A stretch of DNA of 64,000 nucleotides from positions 806,001 to 870,000 of the forward strand of contig PSQN01000015.1 of the NCBI GenBank assembly GCA_002989075.1, written 5' to 3'. Below are positions 1 through 10,961 of this stretch, piece by piece. This DNA comes from Arthonia radiata (Eukaryota; Ascomycota; Arthoniomycetes; Arthoniales; Arthoniaceae). The position numbers and the translations under genes were made by a program. The first letter of the stretch is position 1. Every line of letters begins with the position of its first letter. The notes below the pieces were generated by a model. The model searched no databases. It saw nothing but the letters and a program-made list of their open reading frames with translations, and was not told the origin of the DNA.

Positions 1-2560
1 TACTGTAAGTTATATTGTAGCGAATCTAAAGTAGACTCAACGTTCTAAAAGCTTTGCTCGATATATCGAAAGAACTTACGGTCCTCCGTAGTATCTTTAT
101 CTATCTATTAAGCGAGGTTCTTAAGTATAGCTTTGTTCTTAATATAAGCTAGCTTAAGATATATTAAGAGTCTATTAAACTACACAATCTTATCGCTAAA
201 GCGCTAGAGACCTAGTTAAATATAGTCTAAAGACTTATTTAAGACTATTAAATTAGTCTCTAAAGTATTCTATACTACTAGCAAGGATCTAATAGCTACA
301 AGAAAGATATCCTAGTCTCTACGCGTAGGAGAATGTATATTAGACCGGTATAGTAATAGCTACTTTATAAGCCGCTCGTTAAGTAGATTAAGAAATAGCT
401 TCTTAATAGTTCTCTACTTTACAACGTCTTTAAACGTTTAGCGGCTGTTACGTCTATTAAGCTAAATTTACTTAATAAGGCCGTTAAAGTGCTTATTTAT
501 AAGATTAACTAGAAAGAAGCTATTAACACGCTCTTCGGTATTAACAAGCATTATTAAAAGTAGAAGGTCTCGTATAAGCGAATTAATATACCTAGTAGTA
601 AAGATACAAAAAAAGTAAAGCGATTCAATCGTATAGTTGTACGCGCCGGCGCTGTAGAAGAGAACGTAGCAGCGGCGCATATATTTAATAATTATTTTAA
701 CGTTGCTATACTTAATAGCCTACCGTAGGTTAAAAAACGTCTTAGCGTCCCGAAAGAAGTCTATAAAGTACTAAAGCTTTTAATTAGTATTTTTACTATA
801 GACTTAATTATTAATATACTTTACCGTTAATTTAATTAAATACTTAAACTACTTAACTCTAAGACTTTAAATTAAGCTTAAGATTTACTATATTGTTGTT
901 AATTAATTAAGCCCTTAATTAACTAGCTAGTATATAAGAAATTGTCTATTCTAAGTGTCCGTTAAGAAGTCCTTAAGCGCCCGGTAGTTACTCTCCTTAC
1001 TAGAGACGTCTTTATGTTTAAGCTTCTCTTAGACCTACTGTAGGCGTTCAAAAGAGTTAAAGGTTAAATTTAGGCTGTAATATACCTTTATTAGGTTGCG
1101 AGTAAGGTTTATTTATAAATAAAAGAGGTTAAGCATTAAAAATAGATACCAAAACTAGTCCCGCTTATAGACGTTCTCAGTACATATTACAACAATTAAA
1201 TAAACTCGCTAAAGGGTTTTTTAGTCTCTAAAGACAATATAGACGGGCTCAGTATTAAAATGTTCGTTAAGAAAGCTAAGCATCTTATTAATCTTATATT
1301 AAATCTTAATGTTCTTCTTATTTATACTCTTATTAATATTTATTAAGAGAAGTAAAAGGAAATTAAACTTAAAAAGAGGCAGAACGTTAACTAATTAACA
1401 GTAAATTGTAACGTCTTTAATATTACTTAAAAGGTCGTTAACAGCCTTAAAAAACCCTACGTACAGCGTCTCAAAGCCCTAAGCGGCAAGGCGATAGATT
1501 GTTTATACTAGTACGTCGAAGAAGCTTATAACGGTTATTATACTTAGCAGCGTCTCTTTATAGATTATCTACTAGGTTAGTAAATAGGTTAGAAGGTCCT
1601 TTAGCTAGTATAAAAGTGTAGTTGTTTTAGAGTATATACTCTTTTAAAGCTTTAATATTTAATACGTTAATCTAGTTAATTGCTCTAAGTTATTGTAGCT
1701 ATAAATAATAAGTCTACTTTATATAATAAGTTAACGCAGTACTTAATTAGCTCGAGCCTTAAAACTCTAGTAGTTCTCTATATATATCTTATAGCTTAAG
1801 TATACTTTAAGGCAGTTAAATTATATTATTAAGTCTATAAATACTTTATAATTGTATATTAAAAGTCTAAGAATACTAAGAAGAAGATTGTACTTGCGTA
1901 GTTAAGATATATACAATAGTATTAAAAGGACAAGGTATATACGCTAGTAGAGAAATAGAACGTACTTCTCGCTTTAAGGTTAATTAATATACTTCTACTA
2001 TAATAAACTAAGTAGCAGTTAAGTTAAGTTTAAAGCCTCTTAATAGTATATCTACTTAATGTTTATACAGTTAGAAACTATATTAAGCTTCTAAACTTAA
2101 TTAATCTTATACTTCTTAAACATTAGCTACTTTAAAAGTCTTGTTACTTCTTTTTAAACCTTTGCTAGAAACAATATAGCCTCTATTAACTTATATTAAA
2201 GCTTAAGACAATTAAGTAGGTCTTAATTGTTGCGTAAGGCCTCTATAAACTTACTAAAAGATACCTAATAACTAGGTTAATTTAAGTATATAAGAGATAA
2301 AAGAGCGGTATAAAAGGTTGTACGCTACTGTTAAAGCTCAGAAAAGAGCTAATTAACCTTCTTCTCTTCGTCTCTCGTTAACTATTGCTTATATTTAAGT
2401 TCTTCTTGTTTAATTTGTTCTTCTCTATTATAAAGTTGTTAAATACGTAATAATATATTATATATACTTTTTAATAACTCCGTACGGCTCATTTTACTGT
2501 TAGAGAAGCAAAGAAAAAAAAGGGCTCTAGATCTTAAGATACTCTTTCTACTGTAGTTTT
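1..2560. repeat. RIP-degraded transposable-element relic (AT-rich block)
   Basis: About 2.5 kb of very AT-rich sequence dominated by TA-rich words (ttaatta, taagta, ctatta) and almost free of CpA and TpG. That is the signature left by repeat-induced point mutation, which turns CpA into TpA in repeated DNA of ascomycetes. No usable reading frame survives on either strand. Base composition changes sharply near 2540-2600 to ordinary genic sequence. I cannot name the element family; it is treated as a heavily broken fossil, and its left end probably lies outside the window. No terminal repeats or target-site duplication could be recognised. Confidence 0.8.
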
Positions 2561-2937
2561 TTTTAGATCAATACCTGTTGATTTGGCTATAAAATCCTGT
2601 ACCGGCGAAGGCGAGTTTTGGGTGTAAAAAAATGCTAAGAAATGCAAAACCCCGCCAAGACTGCTACCGGGCCTCAGGCCCGTGGGGCGGGCATTTCCTT
2701 ATCGGGTAATATATCAGCCGAGCGCACGGGCCTGAGTGGACTGAGGCTAAGCACGCTGACGGCATCCATGCATTGCGCCGGTGCGCCCTCCACGCCTCTG
2801 CCTGGACTCACCACCGACACCTTCGTTCCGCTCACTCGTTGTCAACGCTCCTTCTGCACCCTATCTCATGTTACACCTACAACTTCCCATTCTACTTCTG
2901 TCACGTTAGAACGTCGCCGGAGAGCGCCGGCTTCAGG
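2561..2937 (+). promoter_or_regulatory. Leader/promoter of the Tag1-like gene with an overlapping upstream ORF
   Basis: This stretch lies between the AT-rich relic and the start codon at 2938. It contains an upstream ATG at 2642 that opens a 99-codon frame ending in the TGA at 2939-2941, so its stop overlaps the next gene's start as ATGA. Whether the uORF lies in the transcript is unknown. The main frame is open back to about 2773 but has no ATG before 2938. Confidence 0.4.
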
Positions 2938-5671
2938 ATGACTTCGGAGAGATATTCAGACAACACTGAATCAACACTGAGAAACTCCGAAGAGCACGAT
3001 CCGGAACAACAGGAAGGAGACGAGAATACACCTCTTCTCGCCGATGACGACCGAACAGAGGGGGATCATCATGATGACAGAAGCCATCCGCAATCATCCG
3101 CTGTTTCCTCGCTGCTAAACTGCATTCGCAGTCCAACCGGCGGCAAGAGACACTGCATACGGAGATGGCCCAGCATACTAGCCCTCGCGCTCTTGTGCAT
3201 CGCCGGTGCCGTGATCTTGGTCCTGGGCTTCGTCGCGCCTCAGGTTGCCAAAGAATATGCTCAACAAGCCGCTCAATTCGAACCGACACGCCTTTCGATT
3301 CATTCGTACACCGACTCTGGTGTTGTCGCGCGCGTCGAAGGCGAGTTCCATATGGAGCCGGCGAGGGTGCGAAAGAAGAGTGTTCGAGACTTGGGTCGAT
3401 TTGGAACGTGGATTGCAAGGTCTGTGGAGATCGAGGACACCGACGTTCAAGTGAGCCTGCCTCACCATGAGGGCATTGTCCTGGGGACTGCTTCAGTGCC
3501 CTCAGTGGTTCTTTCGTTGTTGAGCAATCGCATCACCCCAATCGACGTTCTGGTCAATCTGCAGCCCGGACCTCAGGATGGCTTGAGGCAAATCGCCAAA
3601 GAGTGGATCGACGGCCAGTTCGACGATTACATCGCAGAGGCCAGAGCGGAAGTGCCCATTCGGTCAGGTATTTTGCGCCTAGGAAAACAATATATCTCAC
3701 AAATCGTCTCGTTGCAGGGTAAGTGCATGCCAGTGGGTTGTAAAGAAGTCTTGTTGACGCTCTACAGGAAACCAAATTCCCACGATGCCGGGCTACAAGA
3801 TCAAGAGAATCAATTTCCATGACCTTGATTCTGTGAGGACTAACAATGGCATTGCTGCCGACGTGTCTGTTCTGTTAGAGAACAAGTATCCTGTGGATTT
3901 GACGATACCTCCACTGGGCTTTAGTGTTGGAGTCGACAACTGTCTCCCTTCTGATCCCCACATCAAGCTTGCAGATGCCACGACCCAGCCACTGCATATC
4001 GAACCAGACACAGATCTGGTCGTCAATGTGACTGGCTTTGTGCGGCAACTGCCCCAAGCTTTCTTGAATGCCTGTCCGGGCACCCCTGAATCACCATTCG
4101 ACACGCTGCTTGGTAACTACATCCACGGCAAGAAGGCGACGCTTTACGTTTCTGGATCCGACTCACCATCCAAGAACACCCCTCAGTGGATCACGGACCT
4201 CGCATATGGGGTCACTGTCCCGGTTTCTTTGCCTGGCCGATCTTTGGGGCATTTGATCAAGAATTTTTCGATGACGAACGTCCACTTCTCGTTGCCCGAC
4301 TTTTTCGCTGAGCCCGACACACCTGAGGCGCAACCAAAGATTTCGGCTCAAGTCAAGGCATTGATTGATTTGCCAGATGAGATGAACTTTCACGTTGACG
4401 TGCACCGCATCAAATCGATAGCAGACGTATTCTTCCATAAGAAGAAGCTCGGCGTGCTCGACATCAGCAAGTGGCACCAAGCACAGTCTGAACAGGTCAG
4501 AGATCCCGGCGAGACTCATCCAGACCTCTTGATCACGTCACACATCGAGAAGGCCCCTTTGATGATCACGGATGACGACCTGTTCAACGAGCTGGTCCAG
4601 GCCTTGCTGTCTAGTAGCAAAACGCTTAATCTCACAGTCAAAGCACTTGTCGATGTGGAGATGGAGACGCCTCTGGGAGCACTAGCGGTCCATCAGGTCC
4701 CGGCAGAGGGCCAAGTCCCTGTCAAGCGTACGGACATACTCTCGTTCCTTCAGCAGTGGACCGGGCTGATCTCCTCATAGCGATCGGCGGGTCGAACTAT
4801 CGGTCCTTCGCTCCCAAGTTCAATGATCTAAGGATCGTTGACAGCTCTCCTGATTCTCTCACTCTGAAAGCGGCAATCAACTTCACGAATCCAACAATGT
4901 ACTCGGCTTCTATACCTTATGCAGATGTTCACATACTGGTAAACGACACAGTCATCGGACATGGCACAGTGAGGAACATCTCGGCCGCGGCAGGCAATAA
5001 TACAAATGTGCCTGTCGAGGCTGTATGGAAGCCCTCAGGCTGGAATGCAACAGGTGGAGCTCGAATTGGGCGGGAGTTGCTTTCGCAGTATATCTCCGGT
5101 ATGCTTCAATGCAAACTGAATCTCGAAAACACCCGCGATTGACTCTTGTGACTTAGGGTATAATACGTCGCTGGCCTTCAAGCCGCACTCCGGCACTATA
5201 CCTTCCCAACCCTCACTTGGAAGAGCACTACAATCGTTGGAAATTGAGATTCCTACGCCTCGACTCGGAGGCCCTTCTCAGCCTGATGAGGGTGACCCTG
5301 ACGACCAGCCTCATTTCATCAAAGAAGCTACGATGCACCTCCTGTCATCAAGTGCGAACTTTGTGCTAGCATCACCTCTCACACACACGACGATTGACTT
5401 GACACATATTAACGCCACGGCATTCTACCACGGAGACGCGGTTGGCCAAATACTGTACGACGGCGACATTGAAGTGCCGCCTGGTGAGTCAGAGACACCC
5501 AAGCTGCCAGTGGATTGGAGTCTGGATAGCGTGGGCTACGAAGCCATCAAGAATGCGCTCGGGGGAACATTGAAACTCAAGGCTTTTGCGCATGTCGGCG
5601 TGAGGATTGGACAATATCAGGAGAGGCTTTGGTACCGTGGAAGGAGCATTGGCGCGAAGGTCAGGATTTAG
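2938..5671 (+). CDS. Tag1-like vacuolar membrane protein with LEA-2/DUF3712-type repeats
   Basis: Four exons: 2938-3718, 3768-4727, 4781-5098 and 5157-5671 (introns 49, 53 and 58 nt, GT-AG, phases close), giving 857 residues. The start at 2938 is the first ATG of the frame. The N-terminus (1-70) is acidic and cytosolic-looking, with an ExxxLL sorting signal (ENTPLL, residues 29-34) of the kind AP-3 uses for delivery to the vacuole. One membrane segment follows at about 79-100. The rest is a long lumenal part of repeated beta-sandwich modules with several N-x-S/T sites. The order matches fungal proteins related to yeast Tag1 (YLR173W), a vacuolar protein reported to end autophagy; that role is inferred from family only. 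The family match rests on remembered sequence patterns such as the conserved SQYISG and LPVDWSL segments. Confidence 0.85.
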
Positions 5672-5969
5672 TCGGACGAGTGGCCGGTATAATACTTTCA
5701 TGAGACCACGAAGCATTTGCATATCCAGTGTTACTGTAATTTTTGTATAAACCTCGTACCTTTGAGCTCATCCAACCCCCTTCCTGATTCTTGTAAATCA
5801 CGGAATTCCATATATGGAAATGACGTCCATACTCAGAAGTTGTTTGGCTGGCCGTGTGGCCGTCCACGCAACAGCGTAAGAGCACGTGTCAGAAAATTAC
5901 CTCCCACAATCTACGACATGCATTCACTCCTTAGACGATTCTAGCTCCGCACTCGCATCATCCTCGAAG

Positions 5970-6663
5970 ATGCCGTCGCTACTCTTGACGGTCTTGCTCG
6001 TCCAGGTTGCCATCCACATTGTGAACAGCGTCGGCGCTGCAGCAATCTCAGAGCTCGTGAGCTTGCTTCAGCCACGGAATGCATATATAGCTGGATCTAC
6101 TGACAAGGCCTCAGGCATGGGTTCTATATAACAAGCTTCCCACGCCCACCTCCTCGGCCGCCCGCAAATCCTCAAAACAGCGCGCCGAGCTCTTCCGCCT
6201 CACAAAGGAACTCTCTTCCGTCTCCGCACAAGATGACTTTGCGCGCTGGGCGAAGCTCCGAAGGCAGCATGACAAGGCAAACGATGACTACAACAAGACG
6301 ACGGCGTCGCTTCAGTCGAGTAAGACGCGATTCACAACCGCGGCTAGCTCTGTGCGGTGGGCTGCGACAAACGGGTTGCGGCTGTTCCTGCTGTACTGGT
6401 ATTCGCGGGTAGCGATGTTCTGGATACCGAAAGGTTGGGTTCCAGGCTGGGTCGAATGGGTGCTGAGCTGGCCGCGCGCACCATTGGGGAGCGTGAGCGT
6501 GCAGATGTGGAGTGTCGCGTGCGCGGCGGTGATTGGCATGGTGGGTGAGGTCGTGTTGGCGGTGTGGACATGGACCACGGTGCAGCAGCAAGGGAAGCAG
6601 AAAGAGCCCATAGCTATGGGTGCAGTTGGAACGGAATCCTCGCGCACGAAGAAGGAGCTGTGA
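5970..6663 (+). CDS. get1: GET1, ER receptor subunit for tail-anchored protein insertion
   Basis: Two exons, 5970-6056 and 6115-6663 (intron 58 nt, phase 0), 211 residues, the usual length for fungal Get1. Get1 and Get2 form the ER membrane receptor that takes tail-anchored proteins from Get3 and inserts them. The N-terminus MPSLLLTVLLVQVAIH is a membrane segment typical of the family. Next comes a charged cytosolic coiled coil containing the conserved stretch DDFARWAKLRRQHDK, which in Get1 contacts Get3. Two further hydrophobic segments follow, with the family motifs YWYSR.AMFWIPKGW and SWPRAPLGSVS. The acceptor at 6114 was chosen because it restores the conserved AWVLYNKLPTPTS join; reading into the intron meets a stop. 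The gene is about 300 bp downstream of the Tag1-like gene on the same strand. Confidence 0.93.
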
Positions 6664-7199
6664 CATGTGCGTGAGGGGCGAAATTGATGGATTCATGAGC
6701 TACAGAAATGATACCCCAAAAGGGCGCATGATTGTCCTCATCACATTAGACGCAAAGCTTTCCTCGCAAGTGCTCGAGCTCTGCAACACGAGGTGAGTTG
6801 TCCGTCTGGGCGTGACTTTTTGACCTCGCCAACCATTGATACTTTGGGTGACGAGACTTCGAAAGCGCCGATTGATAATGTGCTGGAGCCAAAGGCTCGA
6901 TATGGAGAGCACAAGCTCATAAATCGCTGCGTCCTAGCAGCTCTCTGAGACGTTAGGTATGGCACTTGTGGAGTGCGCGAGATCAGAAGAGTTGGAGAAG
7001 GAAGACGATATGTCTGCGGCGCAAAAAACGTCCTGCCAAGACTACTTGCCAGCGGACATAAAATAAGCAATGTCCGCGACAACTCAGTTGAAACGAAGTC
7101 GAGCTCACCTGCTTCGTCCCAGTGCTGAAGAGCCGCCAGGCGTTCCGACAGCATGTCGCCGCACTGATGCATTGATCGAAGGTGCCAGACATACTCACG
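6664..7199. other. Intergenic, no gene seen
   Basis: 536 bp between get1 and the next gene. Short open frames on both strands have no recognisable domain and no plausible splice structure. It presumably holds the get1 terminator and the next promoter; no clear motif was seen. Confidence 0.4.
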
Positions 7200-8301
7200 A
7201 TGGCACTTCTCCCCACCATCATCTCCATGTACATGTCCTCCTCCACCCCTCGAATACACAACTAACAACAGCAGCTTCAAAACCTTCTGGATCCCTATCG
7301 CGCTCTACACCTTTCGAAACGGCCTCTCCCTCTATCACCAACTCCGCGCCACCTACGCCTCCAATGCCGCCCGCATACGCCCCTGCCCGCCTCGCACCCA
7401 GCGTGCACTGAACCTGCTCTTCTTCTCCGCCCTCACAGTCTTGATCTTCTCCTTCCAGTCACCACCGAACGTCTTCCGAGAAACGCAAAGCAAGCTTCAA
7501 ACCTCACCGGATGTGCTTTTCTCGCGCCTCCGGCACACCCGGCCGCTCACGCCTGCAGATGAGGTTCTGCGGGAGAAGCTGAAGAGTAAAGAGTCGAAAC
7601 TGCTATATCTGGCTTACGGCCATGATACACTGGCAAACTGCACCTACTGCAGCGTAGCCGAGCCGTCGAGCTATCTCATCTTCCTCTTACCCGCGTTTGT
7701 AGCAACACATCTCGCGCACGCCGCCGTCCTCGCAGTCTCCACATCCGCACTGTTCACAGGCTCCGAAGGCGCGCGCTGGCGGCCGCACACGACGCTCGCG
7801 TCCCTCGCCCTCGCTGCCGGGGAGCTGTATCTGCTGGGCACGTACAACATCGCGGAAAACGTGAAGAGCACGCGCTGGACGGAGCTGGACTTCTTCCACG
7901 ACAACGCGCGGCTGTATCGGTTTGCTGCGTTTATTGCTATTGATGTGGCGTTGGCGGGCGTCATGTGGCTGTCCGCGACGCAGCGGTTGTTTGTGCGACC
8001 GCTGAGCACGAGTGAGAGGTTGCAGGGGCTGTTGGAGAGTGCGGAGACGGGTGTGAGGAGGCAGTTTGGAGCGGGCAGTGTGCTGAATGCGGTGGCGCGG
8101 GATCGGAAGTTGAGGGAGCGATGGGAGGAATATTGGCGCGTGGAGGGGCAGGTGAGCGGGGATGCGGGTGTGGTGGAGGCGGAGAGACGGGCGTTGGAGA
8201 GGGTGAACATGAATCAGCTTGTGGGTGCGGCGGATTTGAGGGCGGCGGATGTGGTGGATAGGATGTTGCCGGAGGTGATGGGGCAGCGGTCAGGCGGGTG
8301 A
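7200..8301 (+). CDS. Conserved fungal multi-pass membrane protein of unknown function
   Basis: Predicted exons 7200-7228 and 7275-8301 (46-nt intron; acceptor 7271 is equally in phase), about 351 residues. Exon 2 is solid; exon 1 is less sure because it is short and the CTAAC branch point sits close to the acceptor. The protein has a hydrophobic N-terminal segment, a linker rich in Arg/Pro, the block LAYGHDTLANCTYCSVAEPSSYL, then several hydrophobic segments and a C-terminal soluble helical part. The YGHD.LANC..C..DEP-like block resembles a family widespread in filamentous ascomycetes whose members have no known role; I recall some carrying misleading automatic names. The pair of cysteines suggests a metal- or disulfide-linked site, which is inference. 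Confidence 0.7.
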
Positions 8302-8754
8302 ACAATGATTGCAGACAATGGAATAGGAGGTGTCGTTGAGGCTGCCTGTTCACTTTCATGCTCGTATCGGGCGTGACTACTAACTGAGGCGATTGTGACA
8401 TCGACAAGCTTGAAAACATGGCTTTCGCTGAACGAATCACTAGAAAACATGGTAAGGGCCTGTCTTGCACCTTTTCGCTCTGCTCATACTACAGTCGAGC
8501 CGGACAAACATTGGGCTTTGCTGCATATTAGCACGGCCTCATTTCAGCATCTCTCAATCGCTAATCTTCGCACACTACCAGGGCTAATATCTTATATTTT
8601 CTTAATGTCGAGATGAGCAAACTGCTTTCCAAATGTTGCACGTTACTCTATTCGCTTCCAGAGCCTCACTGCTGAGGCGGCGCACGTCCGCACTACCTCA
8701 CCAACCTGACCTCACTTACTCCACATCGACTACGTCCACACCCTTACTTGTCCC
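8302..8754. other. Convergent intergenic region
   Basis: 453 bp between two genes that end towards each other. It should hold both polyadenylation regions. A plus-strand open frame from 8633 runs antisense over the last exon of the NmrA-like gene and is a shadow. Confidence 0.4.
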
Positions 8755-10248
8755 TCAAGACCCTGTCTCCATCTGCTTGGCCATATTTCCAACAGTCTCC
8801 TCCAATCCCTCATCCGGCAGCCCCAACACCTTCCCCCAATACTCCGCCTTCTCCCCAAAATCATTCAGCCTCACGTCCCCATCAAGTCGACACAGCACAG
8901 CAAGAATCACCATCGCCACACCATCGTTCAATTCCGTCGTGCTCATATTCTTGCGGCCTTCGTCGTATACCTGTTGAAGGTTGTGGTGGGTAGTGGAGAA
9001 CTGTCAATGTGTTAGCACGAATGTACAAAGATTGAATCAGGAGGCAAAAATGTGTAGGTAGGATCCCACCTTTGAGCCCAAGGCCTTCTCGAAGATAGCG
9101 AGCTGCTGCGCCTGCGTGATGCGGAATGAGTGGACGTAGATGTATTGGTTTGCTGTTTCCTGCGGGTGCTGGAGGATCTTGACGATGGCGTCGGCGACGC
9201 GAGGGAGGGTGGTGGCTTCGAAGGGCATGTTCTGGGGGTTTGATGGTCAGTGTTTGTTAGCTCAAGATTATGACTGCAATAGAGAGTAAAGGGCACGGTG
9301 TGTATAAAGTAGCCGCGGTGGGCTGGCAAGTGTTTTGAATGACCCGCGGGCGAGTGATTGTGCTGTCACGAAGCGTCGCCCATCAGCGTCCTGTGCAGTC
9401 CTAAGTGATTCTCAGCAGCGCCACGCATGGAACGCGAGCTCTGTCTTGACAGCTTCAAACACCTGCAGAGGGCTGTAATCAGGTCTGGCCATGGCTCTGT
9501 CATCTGCAGAGAAGCTGACTTGTTTGAACCGCAGGTCGAAGGTCGATGTCAGCGCTGTGACACCGCCTTGAGAAGTCCCAAGCACGGTAGAAGACCAACA
9601 AGACCGTGCTTTGTGATGTCCGTCTACATGTAGAATGGGCGCATGATGCAAGTCTTCCAACGACGCCATAACAGGGGGGTTCGAAAGGGATGGGAGACAT
9701 TACCCCAACCCAAAGCTTGAACTTACCTCATCACCCCGTATCGGGGCCGTGTTGTTCTTGAAGTCGTATCCCCAGAAAGAGGCCATAAAAGCCGGGTCGA
9801 AATAAGCGCCAACGCACAGCGTGGACCACGACAGACCTCTGGACTCCTGCTCTTTCAAGTACGCAACGGTCGTCCTCTTCATGGCCGTCGCTGGGATCCA
9901 CTCCTCGGCCTCCGGCTTTGAGGTGTCAATGCCGAACTCGGAGGGTATGAATCGCTTGACGCCTGCTGTGACTGCTGCGTCGATGATGGCACGTTGTTGG
10001 GGAGTGGCGAAGGTCGTTAGCGCGGAGACAATCGCATCTTGGCCTGCGAACGCTGGGGCCAATGTGGACGGGTCGCCGTAGTCGACCGTGTGACCCTTGA
10101 CGGTCGATGGGAAAGTGTGAGGTTTGGAGGTGTTCCGGATGGCGACGGAAACGTTGAAGGCTTTGGAAGCGAGAAGGCCTTCAAGGATGGGGGCGCCGGT
10201 TGTGCCGGTCGCGCCGAGGAGAAGGATGTTTTTGCATGAGGTGGACAT
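8755..10248 (-). CDS. NmrA-like / isoflavone-reductase-like NAD(P)-dependent oxidoreductase
   Basis: Exons on the minus strand: 10248-9727, 9231-9070 and 9000-8755, about 309 residues with phases closing. The N-terminus holds the Rossmann dinucleotide motif GATGTTG after a beta strand. Further on lie the FIPSEFGID segment and, in exon 2, PETANQYIYV-type sequence, both typical of NmrA/isoflavone-reductase proteins that act on small aromatic or phenylpropanoid-like substrates or serve as redox sensors. The substrate is unknown. The intron of 69 nt is ordinary, but intron 1 is about 495 nt, far longer than others here, and the join gives GDE-NMPFEA, which seems to lack about eight residues (a YDxGN-like stretch) expected in relatives; a small exon may be hidden in it. 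The gene is divergent from the Zn2Cys6 gene at 10962. Confidence 0.85.
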
Positions 10249-10358
10249 GGTGCTAGAATGGTAAAAGAAGTCGTTGAATTTCCGATACGAGTACAAGAAA
10301 GAAGACTATGCAGTGCAGAACTGCCTCTTTCGCTTGAAGATTTAGGAAATCTGATGAG

Positions 10359-10370
10359 AACAAGCCGGCC
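10359..10370 (+). repeat. Left arm of 12-bp inverted repeat (AACAAGCCGGCC), candidate operator
   Basis: This copy is the exact reverse complement of the one at 10720-10731. It lies 111-122 nt upstream of the reductase start codon, next to a TATA-like sequence. Confidence 0.55.
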
Positions 10371-10719
10371 CTTAAATAGTGTTACGGGTCCCGTCTACGA
10401 ACTTCAGACAGTAGAGAATGATCCAAGCTGGACTAAGACCGCTCTTCGTCATGCACTAAGATCATCATGCCTATGTCAGATAGCCAAAGAAGGCACGAGA
10501 AATGTTAACAAGCGAGTCCGTTTCCAGCAAAGCCTCCACGACCTCTCCACGTCGTATGACGCCAGTGGACGGCTTCAATAAGGATGACTCTGAATGACAG
10601 TCGTGGCCTGGCGGTCAATTCTTGTATCAGGATACGACATGAGACTCGCACGTGTTTTCGTATTAAAGAATGGCAATGGTTGAAGTGGATTCGTCCGAAG
10701 ACAGTACCTCGAGTCATGA

Positions 10720-10731
10720 GGCCGGCTTGTT
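10720..10731 (-). repeat. Right arm of 12-bp inverted repeat (GGCCGGCTTGTT on the + strand), candidate operator
   Basis: Exact reverse complement of 10359-10370, 231-242 nt upstream of the regulator's start codon. Both arms carry CCGG. Confidence 0.55.
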
Positions 10732-10961
10732 GTGGTTTAGTCTCCACCACTGTACCGCTCCTGCGGCCTAGAAGGCTTACTTAAGAATCTCTGTCTTGGA
10801 CTCTCCAAGCATCTTACTGCCTTTAATAATAGAAAGAGCGAGAGTCCAGTCAGATCCTCGTAAAGACTTGTGTGCGTTTTTATATCGACGGGAGTGGCAT
10901 TGTAATTACCAACACGAGAGAAGGGGGCTGTCTTGAGCAGAGTACTTATAATACCTTCAAT

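Larger units (their letters stand above)
10249..10961. promoter_or_regulatory. Shared divergent promoter, NmrA-like reductase / Zn2Cys6 factor
   Basis: 713 bp between two start codons pointing outward. It holds a perfect 12-bp inverted repeat (10359-10370 and 10720-10731) with a CCGGCC core, i.e. two inverted CGG triplets, the kind of half-site bound by Zn2Cys6 proteins. On the minus strand the left copy abuts a TATA-like TATTTAAG (complement of 10371-10378), about 125 nt before the reductase start. Confidence 0.5.

Noticed and set aside
468-680. Minus-strand open frame of 70 codons inside the AT-rich block
   Set aside because: It lies within RIP-altered sequence and has no recognisable content; a chance frame.
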